This document shows, in pieces, positions 36,601-61,986 of a DNA stretch of 64,000 nt (the stretch's first letter is position 1; every line of letters starts with the position of its first letter). Under the pieces are notes generated by a model. It was not told where the DNA came from and did not search any database. It saw only the letters and a list, made by a program, of their open reading frames with translations. The translations under genes were made by a program, and so were the position numbers. The DNA comes from Auanema rhodensis. Taxonomy: Eukaryota > Nematoda > Chromadorea > Rhabditida > Rhabditidae. The stretch spans positions 8,690,131-8,754,130 of the forward strand of contig OZ059894.1 of NCBI GenBank assembly GCA_964057225.1, read 5' to 3'.

Positions 36601-38559
36601 CGGAGCTTAACAGCACTTTATAAATAGTTTTAGTCAAATACTTGAAATTATATAGAAATCTAATAGAAATATATCTGCGCGTAAATGTGCAAAAACTGTA
36701 ATTTCTTTCCATTTTCTACTGAAACGAGGATAAAAAATATTTAAAAAAACTGGATGATAAGTTCAAAAATCAAAAAACAAAATGATTTTTCATCAAAAGT
36801 ATTAAAATCATGATTATCAATGAATAATAGATTTTTTTTCTCGATGAAAAGCCTTTAATTATCAGTTTTATCCAAAATTATCCGCGGGGGAGGTTTTACT
36901 TTTTGAATAGGAGTAATCACAGGTTGGAGAACAATTCAAGCTTTTCTACCTGAGATTTCACGTTCATTCGAAACTTATATTCGAACTTGTTTTCATTGAA
37001 TATCTCAATTTGCCTAAATACAACATTTTATCTTTTATTCCAATGATAGCAGAAAAAAACATGAGAGCTTATGGATTTCGGATTTTTCAGCATTTGCTTG
37101 ATATCGTTCTTATCTGTCCGACTATGATCTGAATTATCCGTAGACGTTTAGCATGTCGAGTCACGTTGAGCAAGCGCTGCACACAATCATTGTTCATTTG
37201 TCCGTGAAGATGAGAGCCGTGAGGTTGCATTTTTGGTCGAACTACCTTTGAAAATATTTTTCGATAACCTCATACTTGCACACCACACGTCTCTCATGTC
37301 TGTACTTGGGTTTGTGTTCTTCCTTTAGTTGTGTTGTTGTCGGTTGAAGAAGTATATGCATATACAGAAAGAAAGAAAATTCTATTATACTTATGTACTG
37401 TTCTCTACTACTTTCTAACTCGTTTCTATTACCTGCATTTCCATTTTCTCAAGTAGAATAGATCTGCAGTTGTTCTGATGATAAAGCCGTGAATTTGCTA
37501 AGCTGTTTGAACATTATTTCTTTTTCATATTCTTACAATCTATTAAAGATTGGAAAGCTTTAAAAAATACCTTTAAACATCAACATCTTTACTATGCTAC
37601 TTGCTAAATTTCTTAAGCTATTGAATTCGTTATAAAGTCGCCGCTAACGTTTATGAGCGTTTTTTCCTCACTCTTTTTGAATTCTCTTTTTGAATTCTCT
37701 TTTTCACTCTTTCTTACTCTTTCTTCATCTCTCGATCTACTCCAATCCTCTGTCTTGTAGCTTTACTAATGTTCTCTTTTCCTCTCTTTATCTCTTTAGT
37801 TCTCTCTCGATTCATTTGCACCATTTTATAAGAAATAGTTTAGTTGCCCAAGTAATCCAAATTTTAGTGCCAGTTCTTTCACTAGAATGCAGTGACATCT
37901 GTTTACAAACTAAAGAAATTTTTTTTTATCTTTGATCGAAATAATATCTGATATGCATGTATACTATGATGTAGTTTCAGACGTGTTCACCCTGTCTGTT
38001 CCTTTCAATTTCGAAGTTTGAATGTTCTGATCTAGAAGAGCTTGGGTATGATTCAAATAATGAATCAACTATGAAATGATATAACTTCTACAAAGCTTTA
38101 TATATTTATCAATAACTAGATTTGGATTTGACGTATGGTCTCTCTGCTATACATCTCACATAGATTTTTATCATTTTTGAAATGTTGCAGGTTTCGAATA
38201 GTTTAAAAGCGGAGTCCATGCCTAAATACGTTTAGTCGAAACATTGTCTTTAATTATCTGATTAATAACTAAGTTAAAGCTGGGTTTCTTGTAATCAGTT
38301 GCTCTTTTGGCTCAAATTAGATCACTTCCGCTCATACCTTAACATCATGATCTTTTTCGTACTTTTAAACAACCAGTCCGAACATCAAAATTTTGAATGT
38401 TCGGATGATAGGAATATCACTTAGTAACAATATTACTCCAAAATCGTTTTCTTAGTTCGTATAATTCGGTTAGTTGTATTTCTCACATTTCAAGCTTGAA
38501 TTTCGTTTATGTGGATATGGCATTCCCGCAGATAGAGCTGATTCTTCAACGTTGTGCAA
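33640..38559. other. AT-rich intergenic region
   Basis: About 4.9 kb of AT-rich sequence. Apart from the possible relic at 35.4-35.7 kb there is no supported gene. At 36318 an ATG begins a short frame of 11 codons ending at a GT-like donor, but no partner exon was found. Confidence 0.5.
35362..35715 (-). pseudogene. Possible coding relic, two segments, family not recognised
   Basis: On the minus strand 35612-35715 reads through about 35 codons of well-formed sequence (WDYVKEHYVRHIAGIKAVNG, then TSTAITYSLTNTE). 35375-35452 reads LTCEIVEGEAVDETLTLEQD. Between them is AT-rich sequence that could be an intron or decay. No start, signal peptide or further exon was found, and I recognise no family. 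It may be a small-gene fragment, a relic or chance. Confidence 0.25.
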
Positions 38560-38625
38560 TTTTTTACCATTTTTCCTTTCTTCTATGCCGTTCTCTTAAG
38601 TTATTCTCTGTTGCGGCTGCGATTT

Positions 38626-38780
38626 CCCTTCCCCCTCTCTCTCTCTTTCTCTTTCTCTACCCCTCTATCTTTATCTCTCTCTCTCTTCCTCTCTCTACCC
38701 CTCTATCTTTATCTCCTTATCTACCCCCTCTTTCTTTCTCTCTCTCTTTCTTTGTCTACCCTTCTATCTTTATCTCTTTA
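38626..38780. repeat. CT-rich simple repeat
   Basis: Repeats of CTCTCTCTTTCTCT broken by CTACCCCTCTATCTTTAT, which occurs three times with small changes. Confidence 0.8.
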
Positions 38781-40107
38781 ACATTCGAGATATCCATATG
38801 GCTCCATACTCATTCTTCATCTCTTCTCTTTATTCTACAACATCTTTACAAGTCTTATTTCGAAGTCTTAATAGCCTTGTGGTAGTGGTAAAGTAAAAGT
38901 ATGGGAGTTATGCATCTCGTGATATATATGTTCATTCGTCTCTGCGATTGTTCCTTCCCTCTTTTCGTCCGCTCATTCTCTTTTTCTCCTGCTTCTCTCT
39001 ATCTCTGTTCTTCTCTCACTCTCTCCATATTTAGCTGTCAATCGTTCGTCTCTAACTACCCCTTTCTTCACCATTTTCTGCATCTTTCTCTCGGTTGTTG
39101 CTGCTGCTGCCGCTATAGCTGACGCTGCCGTCAACATCGTCGACATCGTCTACTCATCGATTATTGTGCCCTGCGGCAGTGTATAGCAGATGAAGAGAAA
39201 AAGAGGTTGTGAAGGATTGAGACAGGGACATTGCAAGCGACAATAGAAAACATGGAGAGGAGAGAGGAGAGAGATCGATGTTGAGCATAAGAAGCACAAC
39301 GAATGCCAGAGAAGCAGACAGCTGAGATGAAGAGTTGAGCAGAACGTGTGGGCCAACAAGACAAGCCTCAACCACGAAATCATTGAGAAAATCGAGAGAG
39401 AACCAGAGATGACCAGACAGCATGAGAGATGTTAGGAAATATGCCCGTTGTGCAAGAGACGCCCAGGAGCCCATGCCCAATGTGCCAGGGCTGGCTGCTT
39501 TGGCCGTCTCAAGCCTCAGTCTTCTCTATCTCTTCAGTCCCCTCTACCACTCTCGCGTCTCTTCATCACATCACGTTCTCTCCAACTTTGTTTCTACTAT
39601 TACTCCATTTCATCCACTCTTTCCTCAATTCTTGCACTAGCTCTCTGCTCTTCATTTCCCTGCTTGATATCTTCGCTCTACATCTCTTTTCTTTCTTGCA
39701 CTCTCTTTATCTGCTCTTTTCTATTTCGTTCTCACCCCCTCATTCCTTTCAAGTCTCAACTGCGTTCTCACTACTGCGTGCTTCTCTCTTCTTTTCTACA
39801 CCATCTCTTGCCTTCCCAGAATCAGCTTTGCGTCTTAGACCTATAGCAAATCAGCCCAGAAGGCACCCCATGGATTTGCCGATTTACTCCTTCGGCTGCT
39901 GCTCATCATATTCATTTCCCTGTTCGCACTATTAATCAAGGAATAGTTATAATCATGATTATCAATTTATGGCATTGAAGAAGAAGAAGACGAGAAGAGA
40001 AATGAAATTTTCGTGTTCTTTCAGCGTCATCAACATCTTTGTCACATTTTTTTTCAATTTTACCAAATATAATTTTGTCATTCAATGCATGTATCCTGCA
40101 ATATCCT

Positions 40108-40200
40108 CTCTCTCTTTCTCTCTATCTTTCTCTCTCTTTTTCTCTCTCTCTCTTTCTCTTTCTTTTTCTCTCTCTCTCTTTCTCTCTTTGTCTACTTTTT
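40108..40200. repeat. CT-rich simple repeat
   Basis: TCTCTCTTTCTC-type low-complexity tract of about 90 bp. Confidence 0.85.
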
Positions 40201-40833
40201 GTGTTGTCTGACTTCTCTCTTTTGCTCTTTTTTCTTTTCCCCATATGTATATTCACTCCAATTTAAGAAAACTATCTGTTTGGACTACTAGTTGAATTTT
40301 ATGTTTAGTTTGTGATATGAATACCAACTAAAACTTTCTTTTTGAGATGTTTTCTTTGAATCTCTGTTGTCTTCCCTTCAGTTTTTAGATTCCACACTTT
40401 GCTCTCTCTTTCTCTCCCTCCCTCTTTCATTTTTCTCTCTCCCTCTCTTCATCATTCCTTGCAACTCTCAGTTTTCTTTCTCTTTCCCTCTCAACATTTC
40501 TCTCAATATGAGTCTCGTCAACAATCCGTTTATATCACCTCAATCTTCTATTCTCACATGCGTGTATATACTGGTATGTATCACATATCTTAACTCACAC
40601 ATAATAATTCTTATATCTTCGAAATGTCCTCTCTCTCGCTGACCTTTGTTTCTACTAATTTACAAAAAAGATTTTGTTGGAAATTGCTCAGACCACCTAG
40701 AACGACGTCAATTTTTCTTCTGGCCCCCCTCTTTCATGCTTGATATTTTCATCAGACTGATAATAATTAGTAATTGTCTGCTTTGTAACTTTTTTCCGTC
40801 TAAAAGTTAATTTGTCGTGACATATACACATTC

Positions 40834-40835
<2 letters not shown>

Positions 40836-40881
<46 letters not shown>
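40836..40881. repeat. (TA)n microsatellite
   Basis: About 44 bp of AT dinucleotides. Confidence 0.95.
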
Positions 40882-40883
<2 letters not shown>

Positions 40884-41812
40884 CTATATAGTTTTCTGAT
40901 AGTATACAAACTATTTCAGAAAATGTTGCTAAAAACGTTTTTTTCTCATTTTCATGCTGAAAAAAGCATCATTTTTCATTTTTTTATAAGATGAACTAGA
41001 CGTTAAAATGCCATGATTATCTCAACAAATGCTTTGAGAAGATTTGGAGAGGGACACCTAGTTTCCTTTTCTTCCCTCCAGTATTTTTATCTTTTTCCTT
41101 TCACTCTCTCTCTTTCTTTATCTCTCTTTTTCATTATTATCATCATCTGTCTCTTTTCTCTTCATCTATGTTGCTCAATAATCCTTATTGCGTTCAATTC
41201 TTATTGTTATTGGCTTTGAAAACATTTTAAAGTGGACCCAGGAATTCAAACTTTCATTTCTCTCGTAATCAACAGCTGATTTGATAGAGAATTATTGAGA
41301 CTAATATCACAATTTGATACTGAACTTCATGGTCAACTCATGCTTTCGTATACATTCTACTTCTGATGTTATTTTGTGTTCGTTAAGTTAAGATATGTTC
41401 TGTTGTTAGGTGGTCTTGAACTACAAACACAATGCTACTGATCAAGCCTAAATCTAACTCTGTCACACAATACATCTTACTTTCATTTCTTTCTTTTTTT
41501 TGTCTTCCTGATTCTGCTGATATGTAGATACATATTAGGAGAAGCTTATCTGACTAGCTAACAATCTCGAAAATCTCAATCATGCCATCGATATCTAGCC
41601 ATCAAATCTGATTTTCTCACTGCCCTTCCTATTCTACGTTTCTCACATTTTCTAGCATATTCGTTTTGTTTTCTGAAAATGTTTCTTCTTTGTAATTCAA
41701 TCTAAATTGTCACCTAGAGTTTAAACAATTTATCTTCTCTGAGGTAAATGATTCGATATTCATATTTCGGGGTTTACTTCTTTTTCTCGTATCCTTGTAT
41801 TCACCTCCCCCT

Positions 41813-41900
41813 CTCTCTTTGTATACCTCTCTCTCTCTCTCTTTGTACCCATCTCTCTTTGTACCTATCTCTCTTTGTACCTCTCTCTCTTTATCTATCG
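41813..41900. repeat. CTCTCTTTGTAC-type repeat
   Basis: CTCTCTTTGTAC(C) recurs four to five times within a CT-rich tract. Confidence 0.8.
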
Positions 41901-42744
41901 TGTCTTAATTCCTTTTCTTCACTCTTCTACCCTCATTCTATCTCTATTCTCTCTGTCTTCTCTCCTTATTTCCAAGCTTATACAGATTTTCATATATACA
42001 TAGGTTTTGATGTCAAATAAGAAAAAGGTTGTGAGGGAAACTAACTTTTAGCCACAAATATACAATGAGAAAGGCTTTTTGCTTTGTCATTATCTGCTCA
42101 GAACAATGCTTTGCTTATAACGTACAAATATGTTGCCTTCACTTTGACATCAATCATATTTCTTGCTTTTATAAAAGATTTCTCATCTTCTATATTTTAG
42201 TTATTTTGCATTTTTCTTTTATTTCGTTCTTATGTCATGATATTTACATCTTTTTTTCCTTTTCCGTATATCGAAATATACGAGCAATCGTCTTTGTTCA
42301 CGCGGAAAATTTTGAATTAAAGAATTGTTCGGCGAATTCTTTCTACAACCGTAATTTGACTAAGCTTTTCATATTATTACTCACTACTCCACATCATTCT
42401 TGTGATCTCTTTATCACACATTTCCTAAATTTTCTCTGCCTTCTAATCCTCTGTACCTCCTTCTATTCCTTCTTGACTTTCCTTTTTTCTTCGTAGTCTC
42501 GTCATCCCTCCTTTCTTCTTCTCTTGTTCCTCTCACTTTTCGCTTTTTTTCTTTTCATTTCATCAACTGCATTAGTAGACTAGCCTTTGGCATTGGCTGC
42601 CATCATAGCCCAAAGAAATCCGTGCGCTTTCTTCCGTTTCCAGCTAGTCAAGGAGGCTTTCCGACTTCAAGCTGTAGTGGATCGAGTTGGCTAGAAGGCT
42701 CCATTAGCTGTTTCTGTTCCTCAAATAGATAAAGATAGAAACTG

Positions 42745-42930
42745 CTGTCTCTCTATTTCTTTTTTCCCTCTCTTCATTTCTCTCTCTGTCTCTTTGAGTT
42801 CCCTTCCAATAGTTCTTCCTTTTCAGCTTTAGAATCTCAGCACTGTGACATTCTCTCTCTTCCTTTCTCTCTTTCCTTCGTTTTCTCTCTGTCCCTTTCT
42901 CTCTCTCCCTCTCTCGTATCATTTTTCCCT
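42745..42930. repeat. CT-rich simple repeat
   Basis: Low-complexity TCTCTCTTTC and CCCTCTCT runs. The long open frame on the other strand (Arg/Glu-rich) is a by-product of this repeat. Confidence 0.8.
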
Positions 42931-45512
42931 CTCTTGGTCATCTTTCAGTTCATCCTGTTCTCATATTATCATTCGTATCTGTCCTTTTCTAATGGTTCAA
43001 ACAAGCGTTGAGCTCTAATATTAAAGCCCCAGAATAGCTTATTATAAGGCTTTCTCATTGAGCATTAAGCACAAAGAGAATCTCCACTGTTTCCTAGGTG
43101 TTTGAATGCATATATCTATGTGTTAGTCTCGCTCATATCGTTTGTATCAATGCAGTTGTCAGTATATACGTTTCAAACAAAATACATGTTTGTATATTCT
43201 ATTTCCTTATTCAACGTATATTTTCATTTTTCTTCCATTTCTGCTAAGTAATAGATGTAATCTGCTTTATTGTTATCCTTATCCAATAGCATTGTATAGC
43301 TTGCTAATCAAGCCACCTTGATCTAACTATTTTAAAAATTCTCATTTTCGTATGCTACTTGCTAGCTGTTTCTCCGTTTTATCTGAAAAAACTTCATTAT
43401 ATGGCAGCTCCTCTTCAGTTTTCTAAGCTAAAGCACTTGCTTCACATTTGGAATCTCTGAAGCTTAAGCTCGTTATTGACATCATATGAATAGATAGATG
43501 TGAAAAGCGATACATCATTGTCAAATAGTCCATATTACAAGTTTCATTCACACATTTTCTATCATTTATTTCAATATTTTATCTGAAAAAAACCATCTTT
43601 ACCATAGATTTTCATAAGAACTGCTGGTATTATTGACATGACATTGAGGCGAAAATGCGAGAATTGTTTGTTCATATAAACGTTTCAAAGCTTCTGAACG
43701 TCTTATTCATAGTTTTATCTTTTCACTAGGATTCTGACAGTCGTTTCTTGTTCCTTGTTAAGTCCTTGTCTCCTTCACCTACGCTGGAGTGTTTGTTTCA
43801 TTTTCTAGTAGAAATTATCTGTTCTCAACCAATTCAGCCCGAAAGCTTGTGACGTGCTATACTCTCTATTAGTACATGCTTTTCTATTTAAAAGTTGAAA
43901 CTTCATTCTTTAAAGATGACTCTGTTTTTCAAGCTTAACGTGTAAATTAGGTCACTTTTAAAAGATGATCTTCGTTGTGTTTTCTATCTAAGCGCAAGTT
44001 CTGAGCTTGAAATATGGAGAAAGAAAGATGGAGAAACGTGCATACGGGATGATTTACGCGAGAGAGCTTGCAAATTGAATAGAGAGAAAAAAGAAAGAAG
44101 TCGCAAACTACTAACTGAAGCTGCTCTCGAATTTCGTTTCTTTAGCAATGTGCTTTACGTGCGTTTTGGCTTCATTCCAGAGTGCTCAGGACAGCCGTCA
44201 TTCTTGTTGTCATTGTCTGGCTTGAAAGAAAGCTGAAATCGCTAAAACATGATGCAATTTCTGCACTGCCTCATCCAAAATCCGAAAAAGAATCCTTTCA
44301 TTTTCGCTCTTCTTTATCGCTGTTTTCAACGTGAATCCTCTTGCTAAGCATTTGCTCCGCATACTTGAGGACTCTTGTTGCCTGTGGCTAAATGCTGAAA
44401 AGGTCAGCAGTGGTTGAGGCGATATTCGGAATTCCGCCCTTGTTTTCTGCTGGGAAAGGTAGACGTCTAACGGCTTTGGACACCCCAGCCAGTCTGCTGA
44501 GCTTAGAGAGAGAGTGAACATGCACGCTATGAATGAAAAGTCTTGTGGGAATTGCTCGAACTCGTCCATTGATTCTTAGTTTATAACAGTTGAGTAAGTA
44601 AACCAAAAGTAAAAAAATGTTATGATTAAGTTAACTATATGCTTGTTATTTATTTTTTGTACTTTTAAAATAAGAAGAAGGTTCATTGAACAGAATAATG
44701 TGTTGTCTTTGAACGTAGAACATAGTCTGGAACTCACTTACTTCTTAAATCACTTTCTCCTTCAATCAGTCGGCTGATAAGTTAATGAGATAGAGCAAAT
44801 AGAATGACAAGATATTGAGAGAGAGAGAAAGGGAGAGAGAGGGAGATAGAGAGACAGACAGACAGAGAGAAAAATGAACTAAAAGGAGATGAGATTTAGA
44901 ATTGAGAGGTTTCAAGAACGAACGTGAAGAATACATAAGTTCAAATGTGCACGCTGCGTATGGCAGAGTCTCCAGAATAGACTCACTCGTCGTGCTAGAG
45001 TTTATGAGAAGAGGAGGACCGAAAAAGAAAAGAAATGAAGATATATTTCGTCATTGAATAGGCTCAATAGCTCATGTGTCTCCTTCATCACTTTGCTTGT
45101 GTGGCATGTTTCGAGTCGGAATCTTCTCTCTTTCTTCTTTCCTCTGCCTTGTTGCATCTCTCCCGCCTTTTCAGCATGCTTGTCAAACCCTAATTCCCTA
45201 CATCCCCCCTCTCTCTCTCTTTCTTTTTTGATGTATTTTTTACCTCTATCCATCAGTGTTCTTCTCGAAATGTGCCAGAAGACTCATTTTCTCAAATAAT
45301 TACAACAAATGAACAAGATAGAAATCATAATTTCAGTTGCCCCAGTCACTCAAGACTTGATAAACCCAACTCGTTCGGTTATCCTCACTAATTTTCTCGT
45401 TTTATTTTCCGTTTTTGGCTCTTCTGCATATGTTGCCACCTTCTCTCCCCTCCCCCATTGCTATTGAAATGCACATTTCTTAGCGGTTCATTAAATTAAA
45501 CAGATACCAAGT

Positions 45513-45618
45513 ACCTAGGCTTAGGTTTATTAACTCCCTGAAGTTTTGTGAGGCCCAAGCTCAGGTTTAAAATTAGACTTAGGCTTAAGCTTAGGATTAA
45601 GCTTAGACTTGGGCTTAT
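45513..45618. repeat. Degenerate telomere-like hexamers (TTAGGC variants)
   Basis: At 45578-45618 the sequence reads in six-base steps TTAGGC, TTAAGC, TTAGGA, TTAAGC, TTAGAC, TTGGGC, with TTAGAC immediately before. A shorter patch (TAGGCTTAGGTTTA) is at about 45515-45530. This is the nematode telomeric repeat in degenerate, interstitial form. Confidence 0.65.
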
Positions 45619-48600
45619 TATAGCCTCGGATAGAATAAAATAAAAAACCATTAAATAATTAAATAATTTTTATTGTTTTTTTTTTGATTTTTGATAACAA
45701 CTAATATCATTTAATATTCTATCAAAAATATTTTCTCCAGCTTATTTTTTCTATATATGAATTCACAGAGGGGAGGGGGTGGCAATATATGCCGTTTTTT
45801 TTCTGTAAAATTTAAAAAAACAATCTAACTCTATATCAATAGTATCATTATGACCTCCCGAGTACTTTCTCTTATTTCGGCAATAAGAGCTTAACATTAA
45901 GTAGACGTTTTCCTTTTTTTTTCATCTTTTACTGGTTTTTTGTCCATCTTCTGAATGTCTCAAGCTGCCAGATTAGCTCAGCTAAAGCTCTCTTATCTTC
46001 GTCGCCAACACCGGTATTTGCATCCTGCTTGGTGTCATAATGTGCCAACATTGGCGAATGCATTGCTTCAAGGCTTTTAAATGAATCTTATGAACGAAAA
46101 AGAGTCATATAGAGAGTGAAGATGTAAAATGGAAGGTGTTGAAAAGAAAAAAAAACCTGACATCGATGAGGTAAATAGACGGGAAGACGTAAAGAAAATG
46201 AAGTAAAGCATTGGCGAAAATGAGATATAGCTGCAACCTGATAAGCCTGTAGACAATAAGCATCATATCCTATAATCTGATGTTAAAATTATTGAATATG
46301 GAAATATTGATAAAGCTTTATCGCATTCCTTGTAGTTTTGATAAAGTATCAATTCATGTTGTTTCCCACTATAAGCTAGCTATGGAAAGACATTCTCATT
46401 GTATGTTTATAAATGATTTTTCATTCTACTCGTGATGACAAAAAAATTTCAGTCCAAACGACAATATTTCACATCAACATTCTTTACAAATTTGTATTAT
46501 CATCATTTCGTTATATATTTTGTTGAAAATAAAATGTATGAATGAGATAAAACTAGGAGTTAGAAATGATGAGCAATAGGCTTGAAGTTGGTGGGGTCGA
46601 CTCCAAGACAACACCCAAATGCTGTTACCATAATCGTGTTTTTCTTTTCTTTCCAAGCCCGACTTTGCTTCTTTTTTCGTCGGAAACTTTGCTTCTGTTT
46701 CCTGTGTCGGTAATGCCGTCGATTTGCTCTTTTTCTTTCTGTTCCTCTATTCCCCTCTCAATTGCTGTCTATTTCTTTCTTCTACTCAGCCTCCACTCTC
46801 TCATTTGTCCTCTCTCTCTATATATATACATATATCTATCTGTTTCGTTTTCTCTCATGTTATCACCCTCTTACTACTCTGACTTTCCCCCTTTCCCCTC
46901 CCTCTGCCCTCCCCCTCTTTCTCTCAATCAAAGTATTGCTCTTTCTCTTTTCTCCCTTTTTTTGTTGAAATCGCAACAGACATTCTTTCATGACCGATTG
47001 TGAATCTGATTTGCTCATTCAACCACTTGTCTCTAATCTGTAGAATTCTTCTTTCTTCTCATCATGATGCTATAATTCCATTTCATGTGAGAACAGTTCA
47101 AAGAATTTGATTCGCTCGTATATGGTTGTGACTGTCTGTACTTCATTCATATCTTCTCGAATAATCCTGAAACATGATGAGAAATGAGAATATTTTAAAA
47201 TCTTCATATATTCAACAACCAGTTTTGCCGTTAACAAAGTATTTGAATATCAATTCATCTGTATCTCAACCATTTTGACAGGTTCGAGAGAATAAAGTTG
47301 TTTGTTTCTCTCAACCTTCAACATATCTATATAATATTATTTTCTATCTAAGCTTCAGCTTCGCTTTCTGTCCCCGTTTCCAAGCTTTCAACTGCAACTT
47401 GCTAGCAGCCTAAAAACATATTTATCTATATCAAATTGATATCTTATATCAATTATACTGAATATATCTTTTTATTTATCTTAAAAATTTACATTTGAAA
47501 ATATTCCTTTTCTGGCAGTTTCTGAATGATGATTCATTTCATCCATCCATATGTTAGAGCATAAGTTAGCTATGTCATCATCAAGAAAAATATTTAATGA
47601 ATACGTATCTTCCGCACTCATATACATATCGTATAAAGAGTTTTCATTCATTTATATTTTAAATATTTCAAACCTACTTATGCGTATGTTGTTCTGATGA
47701 TGAATTTGAAAATCAAATTCCCAAAATTGTCTTATATGTATATATTTGTAAAGCATTCATATGTTGAATCGATTAACCATTTATTAAATGTTTCATATTA
47801 TTCCAGCAACAGCATTTTTTTTCGGTTATTTCTTGTTATTTTTCATTGTTTTTTTTACTTTTTCAATAGCCTTTTTATATTCAATCATGAAAAGTTGATC
47901 TAATTTCTGAACCTTGTACTCTCATGTTTTTCTTTTTTTTGTTGTACAGAACAAATAAGCATTATGCTGCATGCGTCTATTAGCTTCACCATCTACGTTC
48001 TGTTTCCACAATTCTTTTGATCATTACCAAATCTCAGAGAGTACTCGCTAACTGTCGTGTTCCATTTCATAGCCTTCCCTTCTTCTCCCTTCTCTCACCC
48101 CTCTGGCAGGATAGCTTGTTGTCTTTTCATACCACATCTTCTTTCTCCTCATTACATCTGACAAGAAATGAGAAGAGACTGAGAATTAAACCAACTCAAC
48201 CCAATAACCAATTTGTTTATGCTTCATATTCACAAGCAATTATTATCGTAAAAACCATGCTCGAACAGATGCTTCTTTCTCCGTGTGTTTCTCTCACCTC
48301 CACCCACCCCTTCCCAGTCACTCATTCTCACTGATTCATTCCGCCCCCAGAAAGGTCTTCGCATCATACTATTCCTGAATATAATATCAGTAAAAAGTGC
48401 AAAACCTACAGCTAACCCGTGAGTCTTTTTTTTCCTTTTTTTTCATTGTTATCTTAAAAATTATTTACATGGCAGCGCCGTGTGGCAGAAGAATAGAACG
48501 AGAGAAGCCATGTGTTTTCTTTACTTCTGTCCTATTCTTTCTTCTTCTTCTTCTTCTTCTTTTGCAGATTGAAGTGGAAAAAAGAAAAAAAGTAAACTAC

Positions 48601-50426
48601 AGCGTTTACATGTGATTTCTCTTCATCTGTTTCATATACATATACATATATCATCGCATATTCAATATACAGGTTTTACTCAACTGTTTTACCTTTTTTG
48701 GCTTCTAATGACGACAACTTATGTTTTAATCCTCATTTTCATTCAAGTATCAACACAAAGTTTTCTTTTTTTTGTCGTCTAGATGTCTATTTCTTATTTT
48801 TTCTCTTTCATTTGCCGTGTTTAGTACTACTTCTTTGTTGAGACATGCAATTTTGATTTTTAAAATCCTTTTTTTTTACCTTATCTCTCCTCTATTTTTC
48901 TATTATTTTACTAGTTTTTCAATGCTTTTTTTTTGCGTTTTCTCCTATACTCTCTATCTTTTTCTCTCAAATGGTACTAGCCACTAAATGGTTCCGGCTC
49001 GATTTTTCGTTTCCATGATGCCTGAGGCTAGTTGTAGTCATGAATTATCGATAAACTGAACGTCAACCTCACCTATCTTCATCTGGCATTTGGCCAATAT
49101 AAGTTTGACGAGTAGTCAGATAGATCAATTGCTTTTATTCCATTTTGTTTCATTAATACTTTGCCTCATCTTCATACTCATAAAACTCATAACACATTCA
49201 ACTTTCAATTGCTCTACTCACTTCTTCCTGGTGCTTGCTTTGCTCCAAAAAAAAGTTGGAAAATCTTGCAACTCTTCTCATGAAATTTGCTGTACATCTT
49301 GGCAAAAAGGACATTTCAAAACTTTTTTTTTCTCTCACATTTAGATATGTAATCTAATATAAAGTTTGTTGAAAAGAACTCAGGTTATGTTCATTTTTTG
49401 CTCGTAAATCTGTTTTTTGTGATGTCAACTCTGTATAGAAACCATAGTTAACACGATTGTGATGTCGCTACGTAAACTCGCAAAGTAAAATTATGCGATT
49501 TTACGAAAACTTTGGCCTGTGTGTGCTTGTTTTGCGTCAAAACCAGAGCAACAACATCGATATAACCCACATGGCTTCTATGCAAGGTCTTATGAGATAC
49601 TGGAATTTTCCTATTGCACGATTATCTTCCTAAATATTGTCATGAAATATGTGTCGAATGAGTAAACATATGAAACACTGAATACCGGTAAATCTCTGAG
49701 TATCGAAGTTTGCAACGTTGCAAGAAACGGTTTTTTCTTACCCAGATTTACTCATTGATCTACCTGTGCTTTCGCTCTCACTCAACAGTTCATAGCCCAT
49801 AAAATCTCTTCACTGTGTTGGCTATTTCTTTCTTCTTTCTTTTCCTTTTTCTCTTCTCTCCATCTCTTCTTGTCCGTTCGATTAGCTTCGTTTTCTGGGT
49901 CTCTGATTGGCCTCGTCTTCAGTCCGAGAGTCCCCACGATGACACAACGAGTCACAGCCTTACTGCACTTCTCTCTATTCCCGAGATTCGTTTCTTGAAG
50001 CTTTTACTTTTTTTACCTTGGACTTTTATCTACTTTAAAGCATTTTATAAACTATTCCATAATTCAGCTTCAATCTTTCCTTCAATTTATGTTTTTTATA
50101 AACTTCTAAAGCTCTGCTAAAGACATATCATGTTTAATCTAATGAGTTACTATAAATGCAAATAACTATAAACTATTATCGTTTTGATTGGCTTCTTCTC
50201 TCTTTCTCTTTTTCCTCTCTCCCTTGTGCCACCTACTTTTCTCTCTCTTTCTCTCTCATTCTCTGTTTCGTTTCTATTTTGCGATATTCTCTCCTCTCTC
50301 ATTCGTATTATTCAACATTTTCTTTATCTTATATACTATTTTCTCATCTATCTGTCTATTATATGTTGACATCTTATCCATGCCATAGCTGACTTATATG
50401 CTTGCAGTACATCCGATGTGCCCGTA

Positions 50427-61986
<11,560 letters not shown>

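Larger units (their letters stand above)
38560..50426. other. Pyrimidine-rich upstream region of pkc-1-like gene
   Basis: About 12 kb with no convincing gene. Long C/T-rich tracts recur on the plus strand (near 38620-38780, 39500-39760, 40110-40200, 40400-40500, 41090-41160, 41810-41900, 42740-42930, 45120-45230, 46740-46960, 50190-50350), with purine-rich patches near 39190-39420 and 44820-44870. Open frames here are Ser/Leu/Phe-rich because of the CT repeats. The region may hold promoters or non-coding 5' exons of the kinase gene. Confidence 0.55.

Noticed and set aside
38496-40642. Several long open frames rich in Ser, Leu and Phe on the plus strand
   Set aside because: They coincide with CT-rich simple repeats, overlap one another in several frames, and lack splice signals or recognisable domains.
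42704-42922. Arg/Glu-rich minus-strand frame
   Set aside because: It is the reverse reading of a CT repeat, so the charged composition is an artefact.
44210-44606. 119-codon minus-strand frame in a moderately GC-rich patch
   Set aside because: A second overlapping frame is also open, there is no acceptor or donor pattern, and the product resembles nothing known to me. It could be a non-coding exon, but nothing supports a protein.
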